Shown here: positions 23,158 to 33,412 of the stretch, in pieces | Position numbering within the stretch: the first letter of the stretch is position 1 | Layout: every line of letters begins with the position of its first letter | Assembly (NCBI RefSeq): GCF_021462225.1 | Contig: NC_061800.1 | Location: 6,086,501 to 6,150,500, forward strand | Reading direction: 5' to 3' | Source of the DNA: Girardinichthys multiradiatus | Lineage: Eukaryota; Chordata; Actinopteri; Cyprinodontiformes; Goodeidae | Length of the DNA: 64,000 nucleotides | Made by a program: the position numbers and the translations under genes | Notes under the pieces: generated by a model | Told to the model about the DNA's origin: nothing | The model's database searches: none | Seen by the model: only the letters and a program-made list of their open reading frames with translations

Positions 23158-24081
23158 ATGAACCCACAGCCGAATCCCGATTGGTGTTCTAAAGTAGAGG
23201 GGGCTATTACTGGCCTAGAAAGAAATGTCCAGGAGCTTTTACGGGGACTTTCTTCTCTTAAAATCACCCAGGTCCAAGCTAGTTCCTCAGTTGCTCAACC
23301 ACTCCCCTCTACTGTTACTCCGACGGCTAACGCAAGCAACGAGCCTAAGCTTCCCCCCCCTGAGCGTTTTAATGGGGATCCTGAACAATGCAGACCTTTT
23401 TTGACCCAGTGTTCCCTGCTATTTGAACTCCAGCCCACTGCCTTTCCTTCGGAACGGGCCAAGGTGGCCTATACAATCTCTCTACTGTCTGGTAAAGCTA
23501 ACCTTTGGGGAACTTCTGAGTGGGAGAATGATGCTGACTGCTGTGACTCATTTATAGAGTTTTCTGATGAGATGAAGAGGGTTTTTGATCCTATTTGACC
23601 TGAGAGAGAGGCTGCCAGGAGACTGTTCTCTCTCAGACAGGGCTCTCGACCTGTTACTGACTACATTATCAATTTCCATGCCTTGAAGTCTAGATGTTTT
23701 TGGAATAATGAAGCCCTGTTTGACGTTTTTTACCAGGGTCTGTCAGATGATATCAAGGATGAAATTGCTACTCGTGACCCTCCCAAGACCCTCGAGGCCT
23801 TAGAAAGGCTGGCCACACGGATTGACCAACGCCTTCGTGAACGTAAGAGGGAGAGGTCATCATCTAACTATCAAAGACGAGTCTCAACCGTCCAGGTCAG
23901 TTCAAGCACTATGCAAGTCTTCACTCCTCCTCCTGTTAACACTGAGGAGCCCATGCAACTGGGCAGGACCAGACTCTCCACTGAAGAGAGGGATAGGAGA
24001 TTCAGGAATCAACTATGTTTTTATTGTGGAGAGAGGAATCATCGGGCCTTTAACTGTCCGTTAAAAGGGCAGGCTCAGTAA
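23158..24081 (+). pseudogene. Sushi-like Ty3/Gypsy gag, one internal stop
   Basis: Capsid/nucleocapsid polyprotein that would assemble virus-like particles in the cytoplasm. ATG at 23158 follows the LTR by only 16 bp. The capsid segment reads LPPPERFNGDPEQCRPFL, ERAKVAYTISLLSGKA and LWGTSEWEN; later FYQGLSDDIKDEIATRDPPK. The nucleocapsid has one CCHC knuckle, CFYCGERNHRAFNC, then ends at TAA 24079. A single TGA at 23596-23598 (after FDPI) interrupts an otherwise open frame of about 307 codons, so decay is recent. The capsid type is that of the Sushi-ichi group, relatives of which gave rise to mammalian PEG10 and RTL genes. Confidence 0.88.
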
Positions 24082-24164
24082 AGTTCGGGAGGTCTTTACT
24101 GAGCCCTATCCTCAGGTCTCAGAACCCTCCCCATAATCGGTGCAACATCAGATTTCCCGACTCT

Positions 24165-24482
24165 CCTGAAAATAAGGAGGTACCTGTTTTCATTGACTCT
24201 GGGGCTGATGCTAACTTTATTGATGTCAGCCTAGCTCATAAGCTTGCACTGGAGTTGGAACTTCTAGAGAGACCACGTGAGATTTTTGCTATTGATGGGC
24301 ATCTCATTGATCAAGTAACTCGTTGCACTAAGCCTGTTTCTGTACTCATTTCAGGAAACCACCACGACAGGATCATGTTTCTGCTAACCAGGTCTCCAGA
24401 GATTCCTGTGATTCTGGGACGCCCCTGGCTCATCAAACACAGTCCAGTCATCAACTTGAGAGCATTATTCCTGCAACAATAG
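24165..24482 (+). pseudogene. Sushi-like retropepsin fragment
   Basis: Aspartic protease that would cut the polyprotein. VPVFIDSGADANFIDV holds the catalytic D-S-G triad (near 24195). The flap and second half follow, with VILGRPWLIKHSP, typical of Ty3/Gypsy proteases (the ILGRPWL helix). The frame stops at 24482 and no reverse transcriptase follows: the element ends here and a LINE-tail repeat begins. It is in a different frame from gag, about 85 bp beyond its stop. Confidence 0.82.
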
Positions 24483-24499
24483 ACCAAGCTCGAAAGTGA

Positions 24500-24730
24500 A
24501 AGTTGTTTACTGGTGATGAATGTTTTGATGTGGGCTCTAGATGGGCAAACTTTGTCAGTTTATTGTTTTGCTTAGTGCCCCTGCACGTGGTCCGTTCTGG
24601 GGTGGCCGAGCTCTGGCACTCGGTGGTTTGGTCTGGCCTCCCTGGCGGCCCGCGCCGTTCCGGACCCTTTGCGGGGTGCCTTGAGACGACATTATTGTAA
24701 ATAAATGCTATATAAAGAAATAAACTGAAA
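24500..24730 (+). repeat. GC-rich LINE-tail fragment
   Basis: GC-rich core (GGCCTCCCTGGCGGCCCGCG at 24637) followed by GTGCCTTGAGACGACATTAT and AAATAAATGCTATATAAAG. The latter is an L2-like 3' end ending in short A-rich repeats. It replaces the downstream part of the Sushi-like element. Confidence 0.55.
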
Positions 24731-24736
24731 CTGAAA

Positions 24737-25645
24737 CTATGTCTGTAGTTATGCTGCTATAGGCTTAGGCTCCTGGAGGACATAATGACCACTTTCCCCC
24801 TCTACATTCTCACACTACTCTCCAATTTTGCATTATTTGCTGTTATTTCAGTTTTTAACTTTATGTTCTCTCTCTTTTCTCTTCCTAGAAGCTACACCTG
24901 GCCTGACTCTGTCTACATGTGACACCTTTCTGGAGAGGGGAATCGTCCGAGCTTCTGCTGGCAACAACTTAATGCTCACCTTCTACCGATGATCCACTTG
25001 GCCCTGTCTTTCAGTGTTTAACCCTTTGTCTCTCCTAGATATAGCAATTGACTGAGCTTTCACTGTAACTAATTATATGTGCTCTCTTTCAGACTCTAAC
25101 CTTGAAAACTGGCTCAAAGTTGATCTGTTCTTTCTTTCTAGATGAAACGACTAAAGGAGATACATCCACTAACATTTACTTTTCCTTCCCATAGAAAGTA
25201 CTCCAGGTTCAGTGCTCATGTGTTCTCTTTGTGTCTCTGCTCTGTTCTCTCAAACCCCCAGTCGGTTGTGGCAGATGGCTGCTCACACTGAGCCTGGTTC
25301 TACTGGAGGTTTCTTCCTGTTAAAAGGGAGTTTTTCCTCTCCACTGTCGCTACATGCATGCTCAGTATGAGCGATTGCTGCAAAGTCAACGCCAGAGACT
25401 GTCCACTGTCGCTACATGCTCATCCAGGAGGTGTGGCTGCTACAAATCTCTGATTCGGTGCAATCTGCTGGGTTTTCTTAGATAGAAAAATGTTTTATCC
25501 AATATGAATAAATAACTGAATCTGACTGCACTGTTCAATGGTTAGGATTAATTGGAATGTATGTACCTGACTTTTGTGAAGTGCCTTGAGACATGTGTTG
25601 TGAATTGGCGCTATATAAATAAACTGAATTGAATTAAACTGAATG
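24737..25645 (+). repeat. L2-like LINE 3'UTR-type repeat, copy 2
   Basis: About 900 bp, the longer relative of 4146-4935. It starts TAGTTATGCTGCTATAGGC and ends GTGAATTGGCGCTATATAAA, then AATAAACTGAATTGAATTAA. No open frame. It contains several CTTTCTAG- or CTTCCTAG-like pyrimidine/AG strings. An insertion relative to copy 1 lies at about 25395-25530. Confidence 0.75.
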
Positions 25646-25649
25646 TTGC

Positions 25650-26300
25650 TATCCTTTCATCTAACTCATATTTAACTTAACAATGGAGAAATAATCTGCC
25701 TCTACACTGCAACTGCCCACGCTTAATACAGTAAATGCATGAAGTATGTACATGTTTCATTTCAGCTTCTCAGTTGCATGTTCACCCTTTAAGCTCCCAT
25801 AACAACCCTCACATTCTCTGCTTATTGTCTTTCATTTAACTTTTATGAAATCTTTTTGATTTTACTTGGAGAAACAAATGGCAGAAATAATAAATCAGTC
25901 CATCATCTGGTGCACTGCAGGTTCCCCCAGATATGTGATGAGGTCCACGTATTGAGCCTTTGCCATCTGCTGGTGATGGAACATCATGTGGCCAGAGTTG
26001 TTGGTGATGGGGAGCTGTCACTGAGGACAGACACACTGGGAAACACTCAGTTTAATGCTTTGAACTCAGTCTTTGAACCCTTTTCATGATACTCATAATC
26101 AGTTAATTTTAAACCACCACTGTGAATGTCAGAAAATAACATTTAGGTTCAAACTAATGACAACTGTGCTGCAGAGAGTCTAAGCAGATAAAATATTGGG
26201 AAAGAAATATGTAAAAAACCCCAGTATTAATATCCTATATTAATTCAATATGGGAATCATTGTTGGGGTCAAGATTTGTTAAAAAAATCAACTATTGTGT
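25650..26300. other. Unassigned; weak candidate exon on the minus strand
   Basis: On the minus strand CTGTCCTCAG ends near 26011 and is followed by about 40 open codons (LPITNNSGHMMFHHQQ, AKAQYVDLITYLGEPAV) to a TGA near 25889. The acceptor is good but I cannot name the protein. Otherwise AT-rich. Confidence 0.25.
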
Positions 26301-26304
26301 TTCA

Positions 26305-26990
26305 ATTTGCCACAATACATGCAGGGGACACAGCAAACATGTGCTAGGAGCTGCTTTGGTTAGATGAGACCAAAATTCTATTTTTGGCAAACACAAACAA
26401 CAGTCATCATGATAAAACTGACCATCCCATGGGAGGAACAAATGGAGGCCGTATACAAGCAAAAGGACAATGGAGGCTGGATGCAGAGGCCTCAATGGGG
26501 CATCTACACAGTGGATCCTAAAAACCCTCAGTCAGAGGCCCAATTAGGAAGCTAGCTCTCCATCAGCTTGCTGAGGAGGGCGAGCAAGGGAGCACTCATT
26601 CAAATACGAAATACAGGGGGATACTGAAAGAAAATTTAAACTAACAGTCAAAGCCTCAAATCTTTGGTTTAGACCAAAGCACATGTTGTGTTAGAGTAGC
26701 CCAGCCAAAGTCCAGATCTAAATCCAATTGAGAATCTGTGGGAAAACTTGCTCACCATTCAATCTGATTCTATTTCAGTCTCTAGATGTCCAAAGCTGGT
26801 AGGCAGACACATGAAAAGACTTGCAGCAGTAACTGCAAATGCATGCCACACATTTTAAACCTATAAAAAAATAAAAAACATAATGTATCCTTTCCATGAC
26901 ACTTTATCATCTATCATACAAAATCCCAACAAAAAAACTGTTGTAATGACACACAACATTTGTCTCTTTGGGGTTTTCTACTTCATATAG
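26305..26990 (+). mobile_element. Tc1 family D, heavily decayed
   Basis: GGGGACACAGCAAACATGTG at 26324, AGATGAGACCAAAATTCTA at 26363, and GTCCAGATCTAAATCCAATT then GAGAATCTGTGGG at 26710-26742 are recognisable transposase segments in family order. Frameshifts are throughout. Confidence 0.65.
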
Positions 26991-27284
26991 TTAATAAAAT
27001 CCACAGTTTGGCAGTCAGTGAGTTACAGGAAAAAAATTGTTTTTCGCTTGCTAATGACTCTTCCTTCAATCATACTAATCAACACATCACACTTAGCTGA
27101 ACATGGAAGGTTGCTGGATGTGACTTGTTTCTCTTCCACTTCTTCTTTTCAAAAGAGTTGGCATAATGCTATCTTTCTTTGATGGAGCTGGTAAGTCACC
27201 AGCTGAATACTGCATCCTGCCATTTTGTGTATGCTGGAAATTTGATCAAGTAACCAAGAAGGCAACACTAAAGTAATAGTGGAT

Positions 27285-27317
27285 GTGTGTGGGTGTGTTT
27301 GTTTGTTTGTGTGTGTG

Positions 27318-27360
<43 letters not shown>

Positions 27361-27460
27361 ATGGTTGTATGTCTCTGTGTTGCCCTGTGACCTGTGGCCT
27401 GTCTAGAGTGTACCCTGCCTCTCACCAAAATGACAGCTGGAGGTGGGATGAGATGGTCAG
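27285..27460 (+). repeat. (GT)n tract with SINE/LINE-tail core
   Basis: About 75 bp of GT alternation (27284-27357), then TGTGTTGCCCTGTGACCTG and AGAGTGTACCCTGCCTCTC. The latter is a diverged form of the SINE body segment seen at 49540. Open frames here are repeat artefacts. Confidence 0.6.
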
Positions 27461-27607
27461 GTGAGGCCACAATTGGGAAAAATAAATAAATAAAAACCAA
27501 TGCCTTCTCCAAAGTCAGCTTCAATCTGAAATTGGCAGCTACCAAAACGGGTTCAGGAGCGGATAAAGAAGGCTAACCAAAACCCTAAAAAAAACATAGA
27601 ATTAAAC

Positions 27608-27664
27608 CTCTTTCTTTCTTTCTTTTTTTCTTTCTTTCTTTCTTTCTTTCTTCCTTTCTTTCTA
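27608..27664 (+). repeat. (TTTC)n microsatellite
   Basis: CTTTCTTTCTTTCTTT units with a short T-rich interruption and one CTTCC unit. Confidence 0.95.
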
Positions 27665-29230
27665 AAGATGCCTGAAGAAACTCAGTCTTAGAATTTTACC
27701 TTTTTGTGAAGCCAACAGTACAACATGTGCACCTACAGTGAGACGTGGTCTTGTACAGCCCTAAAAAAAGTATGTCACTCCCCAGCCTCAGCGAGTGTGT
27801 GACACAGGCAGCACAGCACATTACCCACAGACATAGCCTCCTAAATGTTTTTCTGTCACAGCTGTGTCCCTCTGGTGCAGCGCATTGTGTGTGTGCTAAA
27901 CTGGTGAGAGCAAATCCTTGCTTCTAGAGACTCTGTCCAGCTACAAATATCAACTAGTCACATAAGCCAAACAGCTTGCTTCCATTTTCCCACTAACTAT
28001 TGAAGGATCACCTGAAAAACACAAAGGTTTTAATGTGAAAGTTTTGTCTCACTGACATTTTATTCTTCAGTCACATAGGGGTTTCAGACTTAATTGCACC
28101 TTTATTGAGGGGCCTAAACTTCAGGGTTTAATTGGCTTTGCATTAATTTGACAGTGACTCATGTACCCAACGACGTAATTAAACCCAAAGGTAGCAAAGG
28201 AGGTGGACATCCCTATTACAGTTTACATTCTATTGTTTTTGACAATTTATATGTCTAACATGTAACTTTCCCTAAATCACAAATAATGATAGCTTCTTGC
28301 CTGTAAACTTCTTCTCGTGCAAAAAGGTTTAAAGCATGGATAGTTCAGAACATTATTCCAAGAACACAAGGCAATCATCAAGTGATTTGTAAGGACAATA
28401 TGTCCTTGGCATAAATGTCTTGTTAATCCACTTTGTATTGGGTTACAATTCCTTACTGGAAATGCATCCCAACAGCGTAAAATACTGAACTTAAATATGA
28501 CTGTTGTCGAGTGGACCTAATGCTTACAAGAGATACAGTGACTTTCAAAAGTGTACACAGCCCTGTTAAATGCCAGGTTTCATCACTTGTCCAAAGCTGC
28601 CTTCAGGTGAACCAACAGATTTTTTTGTTGGTCAGCTCTGTACTCTTGGTAGGCTGCTTAAAAACTTTCCTTTGTGGGGCCATTCGTTTGCTGATTTGGA
28701 TGTATTGTTGGACTGACTGTAATGTTTGAAAATAAACTACTGCTTCTTATTCTTCAGCTTTCTAGTAGAGACTTTAAGGTTTCGGGTCAAAATAGACTAA
28801 TAGTGGGAACTGTTCATCACTTCATCCCCATCATAAGAACCCCTTCCCCGTTCCACCTGAAGAAAAGCAACCCAATGCCCAGAATCACTGGGATGTTTTA
28901 TTTGGAAGAAAATGATTCTGCCTTTTAAACCGCCTCCCTGACCAGTTTCTGTCTTTTCCAGTTTTTGTATGTATTCTGTAAATAATTCATTTTTTGCACA
29001 CTTCTCTTGACTGATATTTTGTACAATGACGTCCCTTGACTCCTTATAAACTCTTTGAAAACTATGGTTTTCAAAAGGATGCAAAGGAGCAAATGTCAAG
29101 AAACTGAGCATACAGCTGGATTTACATTCAGGTGATCTGGATTCTGTACAACTATCGCAAGATGCAAACTCAAGAAGACTGAGTGTTGAAACTGAATCAG
29201 TTCATCATAGTATTAGTTTAAAGGTGCCCG
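27665..29230. other. No recognised gene
   Basis: AT-rich. A 104-codon minus-strand frame (28797-29111) has no recognisable domain. GTGACTTTCAAAAGTGTACAC at 28538 resembles a DNA-transposon end, but no partner was found. Confidence 0.3.
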
Positions 29231-29238
29231 CATTTATG

Positions 29239-29368
29239 CAGCCTGGGATGGACTGGCGACCTGTCCAGGGTGTACCCCGCCTCTTGCCCATAGACTGCTG
29301 GAGATAGGCACCAGCTTCCCCGCGACCCACTATGGAAGAAGCAGTATAGGAGATGAATGACTGACTGA
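29239..29368 (+). repeat. Short SINE form, 8-bp target duplication
   Basis: 130 bp containing only the 3' portion of the SINE, from CAGCCTGGGATGGACTGG to the TGACTGACTGA tail. CATTTATG flanks both sides (29231-29238 and 29369-29376). Its start point is the same internal position as in the short copies at 29533 and 56610. Confidence 0.88.
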
Positions 29369-29439
29369 CATTTATGTAACACGGCTATTGCAACTTTTTT
29401 TTAAATATTGTTTTCTGTAAAAATAGTTTTTTACTTGTT

Positions 29440-29521
29440 TTGTAAGGCAAGGCAAGTTTTTTTGTATAGCACATTTCAGCAACAAGACAACTAAAAATGC
29501 TTTACTTGATGAAAACATTAA
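29440..29521 (-). repeat. L2-like LINE 3' tail, reverse orientation
   Basis: AAGGCAAGGCAAGTTTTTTT then GTATAGCACATTTCAGCAAC, the complement of a LINE 3' end with GCCTT repeats. It lies immediately beside a short SINE insertion. Confidence 0.55.
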
Positions 29522-29532
29522 AAAAGAAAACA

Positions 29533-29654
29533 GTCAGTCAGTCATCTTCTATACCGCTTCTTCAATAGTGGATTGCGGGAAGCTGGTGCCTATCTCCAGC
29601 AGTCTATGGGCGGGAGGCAGGGTCCACCCTGGACAGGTCACCAGTCCATCGCAG
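29533..29654 (-). repeat. Short SINE form, 11-bp target duplication
   Basis: Reverse orientation; 122 bp from the CAGTCAGTCATCTTCT tail side to CACCAGTCCATCGCAG. AAAAGAAAACA flanks both ends (29522-29532 and 29655-29665). It breaks off at the same internal SINE position as the other two short copies. Confidence 0.9.
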
Positions 29655-29665
29655 AAAAGAAAACA

Positions 29666-31748
29666 TAAAAAGTAAATTGCAGTAGAATAATAAAGTAAAG
29701 AAAAATTGGACTACAGACTAATCTTGATGCACATTTGTATAGAATACATGCCTGTGAAAGGTTTTTGAGATAATTTATTAGGGTCTAATTTTTTCCATCA
29801 TGAAAGCCTGTCATTTTTACGCTTTTGAGAGTTACTATATGAACGTTTATAGATATAGATTGCCCCTCCCTAGGCTGGTTTGAACCAAACCAAAATCTCC
29901 CTCGGCACTTGCTTTGTAAATGCAACTAATGTTGTGGAATCAAAGGAGAATCAGTCATAATAGCTAAAGCTTATTACATATCCCGTATATCAATAATGTT
30001 TAAGCAATCATTAGAGAGCTAATTGCAAAGGTCTTCTTTTTGGGAACTCATATACATGCAATGAGTGGGATTAAAAGACATCAACATCCTAGTTAAATGT
30101 TATGGTTGTTAATCATGTTGTTCAGTTCACTGCTGAGGATTTACAGCTTTAAATTTCTAAGGTTTGGCTGTTTGCCAAAGAAGTGTGAAAAGAACTTTAC
30201 ATGTCCACAGCAATTGTGAAGCACCAGTTGTTACAAGTTCTCAGAGGCTATCTGTGGCATACTTTCATTATACTTACAGTACAACTGCAGCTAGTCAGGC
30301 AGTTACTGTATTTATTCAAGAAGTCTGGAGTAAATGTTGTATATCTGCATTCTCATGTGCAAATGTCTTTGTTAGTCCTATGATGGTAAATTGGTGAACT
30401 GTTCCCGTGCAGCCAGTGAGGACTGGGATACACCTCATCCCCCTGCAAGCCAGACGAGTTGCAAATGTTTTCATGTTGATGAACAGACAATGACATTGCT
30501 GGATTTATCACCTCAGAAAACTTAGACTTAGGCGAGCCTGATCAATTTCAGATCAGCAATATCAAAGCTCCTGTCACTCACTAGTTCACTTTTAAACTTC
30601 AGGGAAATGATTTTGTATAGTGACACTTTCATTCAATGCATAAATATGATGCATGTTTTGTAAGACTAAAAATGGTTTATAGATTAATTGAATTCTTTAG
30701 CTTGTCTATTATTTCCAGGTACTGGTTGAAACAATGTTCCAAATTGAAACTACAAAATATTCTAGAAAATGCTTTAGCAGTTTTGAGAAAATATTCACAC
30801 TGTGGTTATAATCTCTAATATTATTTATTATTAATAATATTCTTTTCTAGTCCCAAAAAAACCTAATCATGTTTGTGCATTGCAAAAAAGTTACTGTACA
30901 TGATCCTGCCTATTGAGCTCTAAAAAGACTTACAGAAACAAATTTTTTACATGATATTTATCAGGCTTGTCTCAGTCCATAAAAAACATTTCAATAAGCA
31001 GACGTTCAGAAGGCAACCCAAAGTTTAGAGCGCTGTACCATTTTAATTTCTGGACACAAATATAAAAGAAAAAACCTCTGTGACAGATAACATGTGTGTG
31101 TGTGCTAACTGCCAGCAGCTCTGCGTCCTAAAGATACCGGGCAATGTTGCCAGGCGACAAGTACCAATTGTGTTGCGTTTCCGTGGAGACTGTAGGGAGG
31201 GCGGGGCTTTGATGAAAAGAACACAGCCTTTCTGACTTGTGCACATGCACAGACACACTTGTTTATGAACATGCACCAACAATCTGCAGTGAACTACATT
31301 ACAAAGCCTGCAGCAGCAAACCTGAACGGAGCCCAGTCTACTTACTAACAGAACAGCTCACATAAGTGACACGATAAGAAATGCACATATGCACAAAAAG
31401 TAGTATTGATATAACCTGTGGGGGTTAATAATGTTCAGATAAGGAACGATCTTTTAGCCTTAAAATAAAGCATTTGACTGACCAATCAGCAGTAACTCAC
31501 AGCAGAGCAAATCTTCTGTAAAGTAAGGTGGCCCAGAGGGGTCAAGTCAAATACAAAAGCCACAACATAAATAGAAGAGCCACAACGGAAGTCACGCAAC
31601 CTGCAACAGAAGGAACAGTGCCTGTTGAATGAAACAACGGGAAACAAATCTTGCCCGTTTGATAAGTGAAACGCTTTTTTTTTTTTTTTTTTTTGATAAT
31701 CAGTCACAGTGATTGGAACTATGAGTCTAAAATGAGCTTTTAATTTGT
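29666..31748. other. AT-rich stretch, no gene recognised
   Basis: Short open frames only. A T16 run lies at 31678-31694. No domain or RNA gene was identified. Confidence 0.35.
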
Positions 31749-31768
31749 TGCGTAAGTTAACTTACGCA
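31749..31768. repeat. Perfect 20-bp palindrome
   Basis: TGCGTAAGTTAACTTACGCA reads the same on both strands. It sits directly outside the left arm of the long inverted repeat. Confidence 0.9.
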
Positions 31769-32264
31769 GTTACAACTGCGGTCAAGTGGACAGTAAGAAA
31801 TACGCGGTCCCGCCAGCCGACACCAGCTCCCTCTTAAAAAATAGCTTCGCGCATACAAGGTGCATTACGGTAATGGAGCAGAAAGGACCCGATCCTGGCG
31901 ACGGTTGAGAAAATAAGAGGAAAACAGGTAAGTAACCTTCAGAACATTTATATTAATGACATTTTTACAACTTTCACATAAATGTTTAATGTAAAAAAAA
32001 AATAATTATTATTTTACTGTACATTTTGGGAGAAATAACGGGTCAAAGTATCTACTAATGCTCAACCAGTATATGCTTTTGTTGCTTTTAATTGTGTATA
32101 TAGTATAGATGACTCTTTACTATAATCTGAATAGATTGTGTTGTCACCTCATGGTTTTGGAGAAATAAAATTATACTGAGCATATACTGGTTGAGCATTA
32201 GTAGATACATTGACCCGTTATTTCTCCCACTCCTGTCGGCTCACTTGACCGCAGTGCAGTAACA
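31769..32264. repeat. Long inverted repeat (foldback/MITE-like)
   Basis: The inner arms 32028-32077 and 32179-32228 are reverse complements over 50 bp with one mismatch, around a 101-bp loop. Outer arms also pair: ACTGCGGTCAAGTG (31775-31788) with CACTTGACCGCAGT (32242-32255). GCCGACACC-AG-CTCCC on the left loosely pairs with the segment 32229-32241 on the right. About 200 bp lie unpaired within the left side and include a CAGGTAAGTA donor-like string at 31925. A DNA transposon derivative is the simplest reading; no protein is encoded. Confidence 0.8.
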
Positions 32265-32383
32265 TATCTATAGGTTAATGCCATCTGTTCTCGGTTTTTG
32301 AAACAGAAAATCTAGTTTCCCCAATCTTATGCTTAAGATTTACAAAGTTTCCCTCATCCCTATTTCTGCTTACGCTTACTCAT

Positions 32384-32785
32384 TGTTAGGTTGAATGTAT
32401 ATACATTAAATGTTCACCATTATCACTCACATATATTTCTTGTCTATTCTAAAAGGTCAGATGCAGATGTGACCCAGCGTTCTGAAACATTCTGCATTCA
32501 CTTGTTATTTTGGTTTATGCGTAGCTGGTTTCACAACACCCGAAAGCAGAACCCGCTGTTCCTCTTTTCACTCTCTAACTCTGCCTGACCTGTCTTGCAC
32601 TCCTATTTTGTAACCTGATATATCTGTTTACATTGCTGTATAAAATAAACTCCGTCGGTGATTACACCTCTGTAGTTCACTGCAGATCAGTGTGATTACC
32701 CTCGCTGCGAGTAGAAAGAGTCTCTGTGTCGTTCCTCTGAGTCTGACTGTTGGTTTGAGCTCATTCCACACCCCAACATTTAACA
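32384..32785 (+). repeat. Probable 5' LTR of the endogenous retrovirus
   Basis: Begins TGTTAGG and ends TTTAACA, so the ends carry the short TGTTA/TAACA inversion. It contains an overlapping TATAAAATAAA (32637-32647) usable as promoter box and polyadenylation signal. It ends exactly at the primer binding site. No second LTR copy is in the window, so the left boundary is inferred. Confidence 0.6.
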
Positions 32786-32803
32786 TGGTCCTTCGAGCCG
32801 GAG
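32786..32803 (+). promoter_or_regulatory. Retroviral primer binding site, tRNA-Tyr type
   Basis: TGGTCCTTCGAGCCGGAG complements 17 of the 18 terminal bases (including CCA) of vertebrate tRNA-Tyr as I remember it. The tRNA 3' end would prime minus-strand DNA synthesis here. The site directly follows the LTR end. Confidence 0.82.
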
Positions 32804-33012
32804 ATTCTTCAACTAACCTAATCTTGTCTTTTGCAGTGACTGAAGGAACCCTGGGATCGCCGACGCCGAGGAAGCGCTAGCGCGCAGCCACGCCTAGGCT
32901 CGGTGGCTGAAAGCCCCGGTGTGTAAATTTGCATCAGGCCGGTGGGTTACTGCTTCGCTCGACGCCGGGTGACCTTGGGGTTCCGGAGAGTCACCTAGAA
33001 GTCAGCTCAGAG

Positions 33013-33018
33013 GTGAGA
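33013..33018 (+). promoter_or_regulatory. Possible major splice donor of the retroviral leader
   Basis: CAGAG|GTGAGA fits the donor consensus and lies about 210 bp after the primer site, where a retrovirus would splice to env. Inferred from position and consensus only. Confidence 0.45.
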
Positions 33019-33058
33019 CGTTTTGTTTAATATTAGGTTATTACAAGTTGCTGGTAGT

Positions 33059-33186
33059 GTCTCGCCGTAAGGAGACAGCAATTGGAAAGGTATTATTCCG
33101 CCGGAAAGGAATAGTGATAAATTAGGTAGGATCCCGCCGTAAGGGGATCAGAAAATGACTAGGTAGTATTCCGCTGTAAGGGAATG
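33059..33186 (+). ncRNA. Array of four evenly spaced leader hairpins
   Basis: Four stem-loops at 33059-33076, 33094-33113, 33130-33149 and 33168-33185, with centres 36-37 bases apart. Stems are GTCTC/GAGAC, TATTCC/GGAATA, GATCCC/GGGATC and ATTCC/GGAAT: different sequences, all fully paired. The 8-base loops are nearly constant (GCCGTAAG, GCCGGAAA, GCCGTAAG, GCTGTAAG). AGGTAG-like spacers precede three of the four. They lie between the putative splice donor and gag, on the unspliced-only RNA, where packaging signals of retroviruses reside. That role is inference. Confidence 0.8.
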
Positions 33187-33412
33187 AAAATAAGTGTTAA
33201 AAAATAGTAGAGCTCATAAAATGTAACAGGTTATCCTTAAACAACTGTGGGGTAATTAAAATACTAACTGTGTGACTGCGTTGTGTGTGTTTGGAGGACA
33301 AAGCATTTTGAAAGAATCATAGCAAGATTCTGCTAGTTCTGTATTTTCTTTGCCCAGATCGAAAGACGTATTCGTGATTTTTGGAGATAAAGGTCGGGTT
33401 CAATCCCGGAAA

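Noticed and set aside
31873..31935. Possible host first exon: ATG at 31873 and a CAGGTAAGTA donor at 31925.
   Set aside because: The frame stops after 11 codons and the segment lies in an inverted-repeat element; no downstream exon was found.
33391..33410. GGTCGGGTTCAATCCCGGA looks like a tRNA T-arm, possible tRNA gene in the retroviral leader.
   Set aside because: No A box, acceptor stem or anticodon arm surrounds it; it is better read as one more short leader hairpin.
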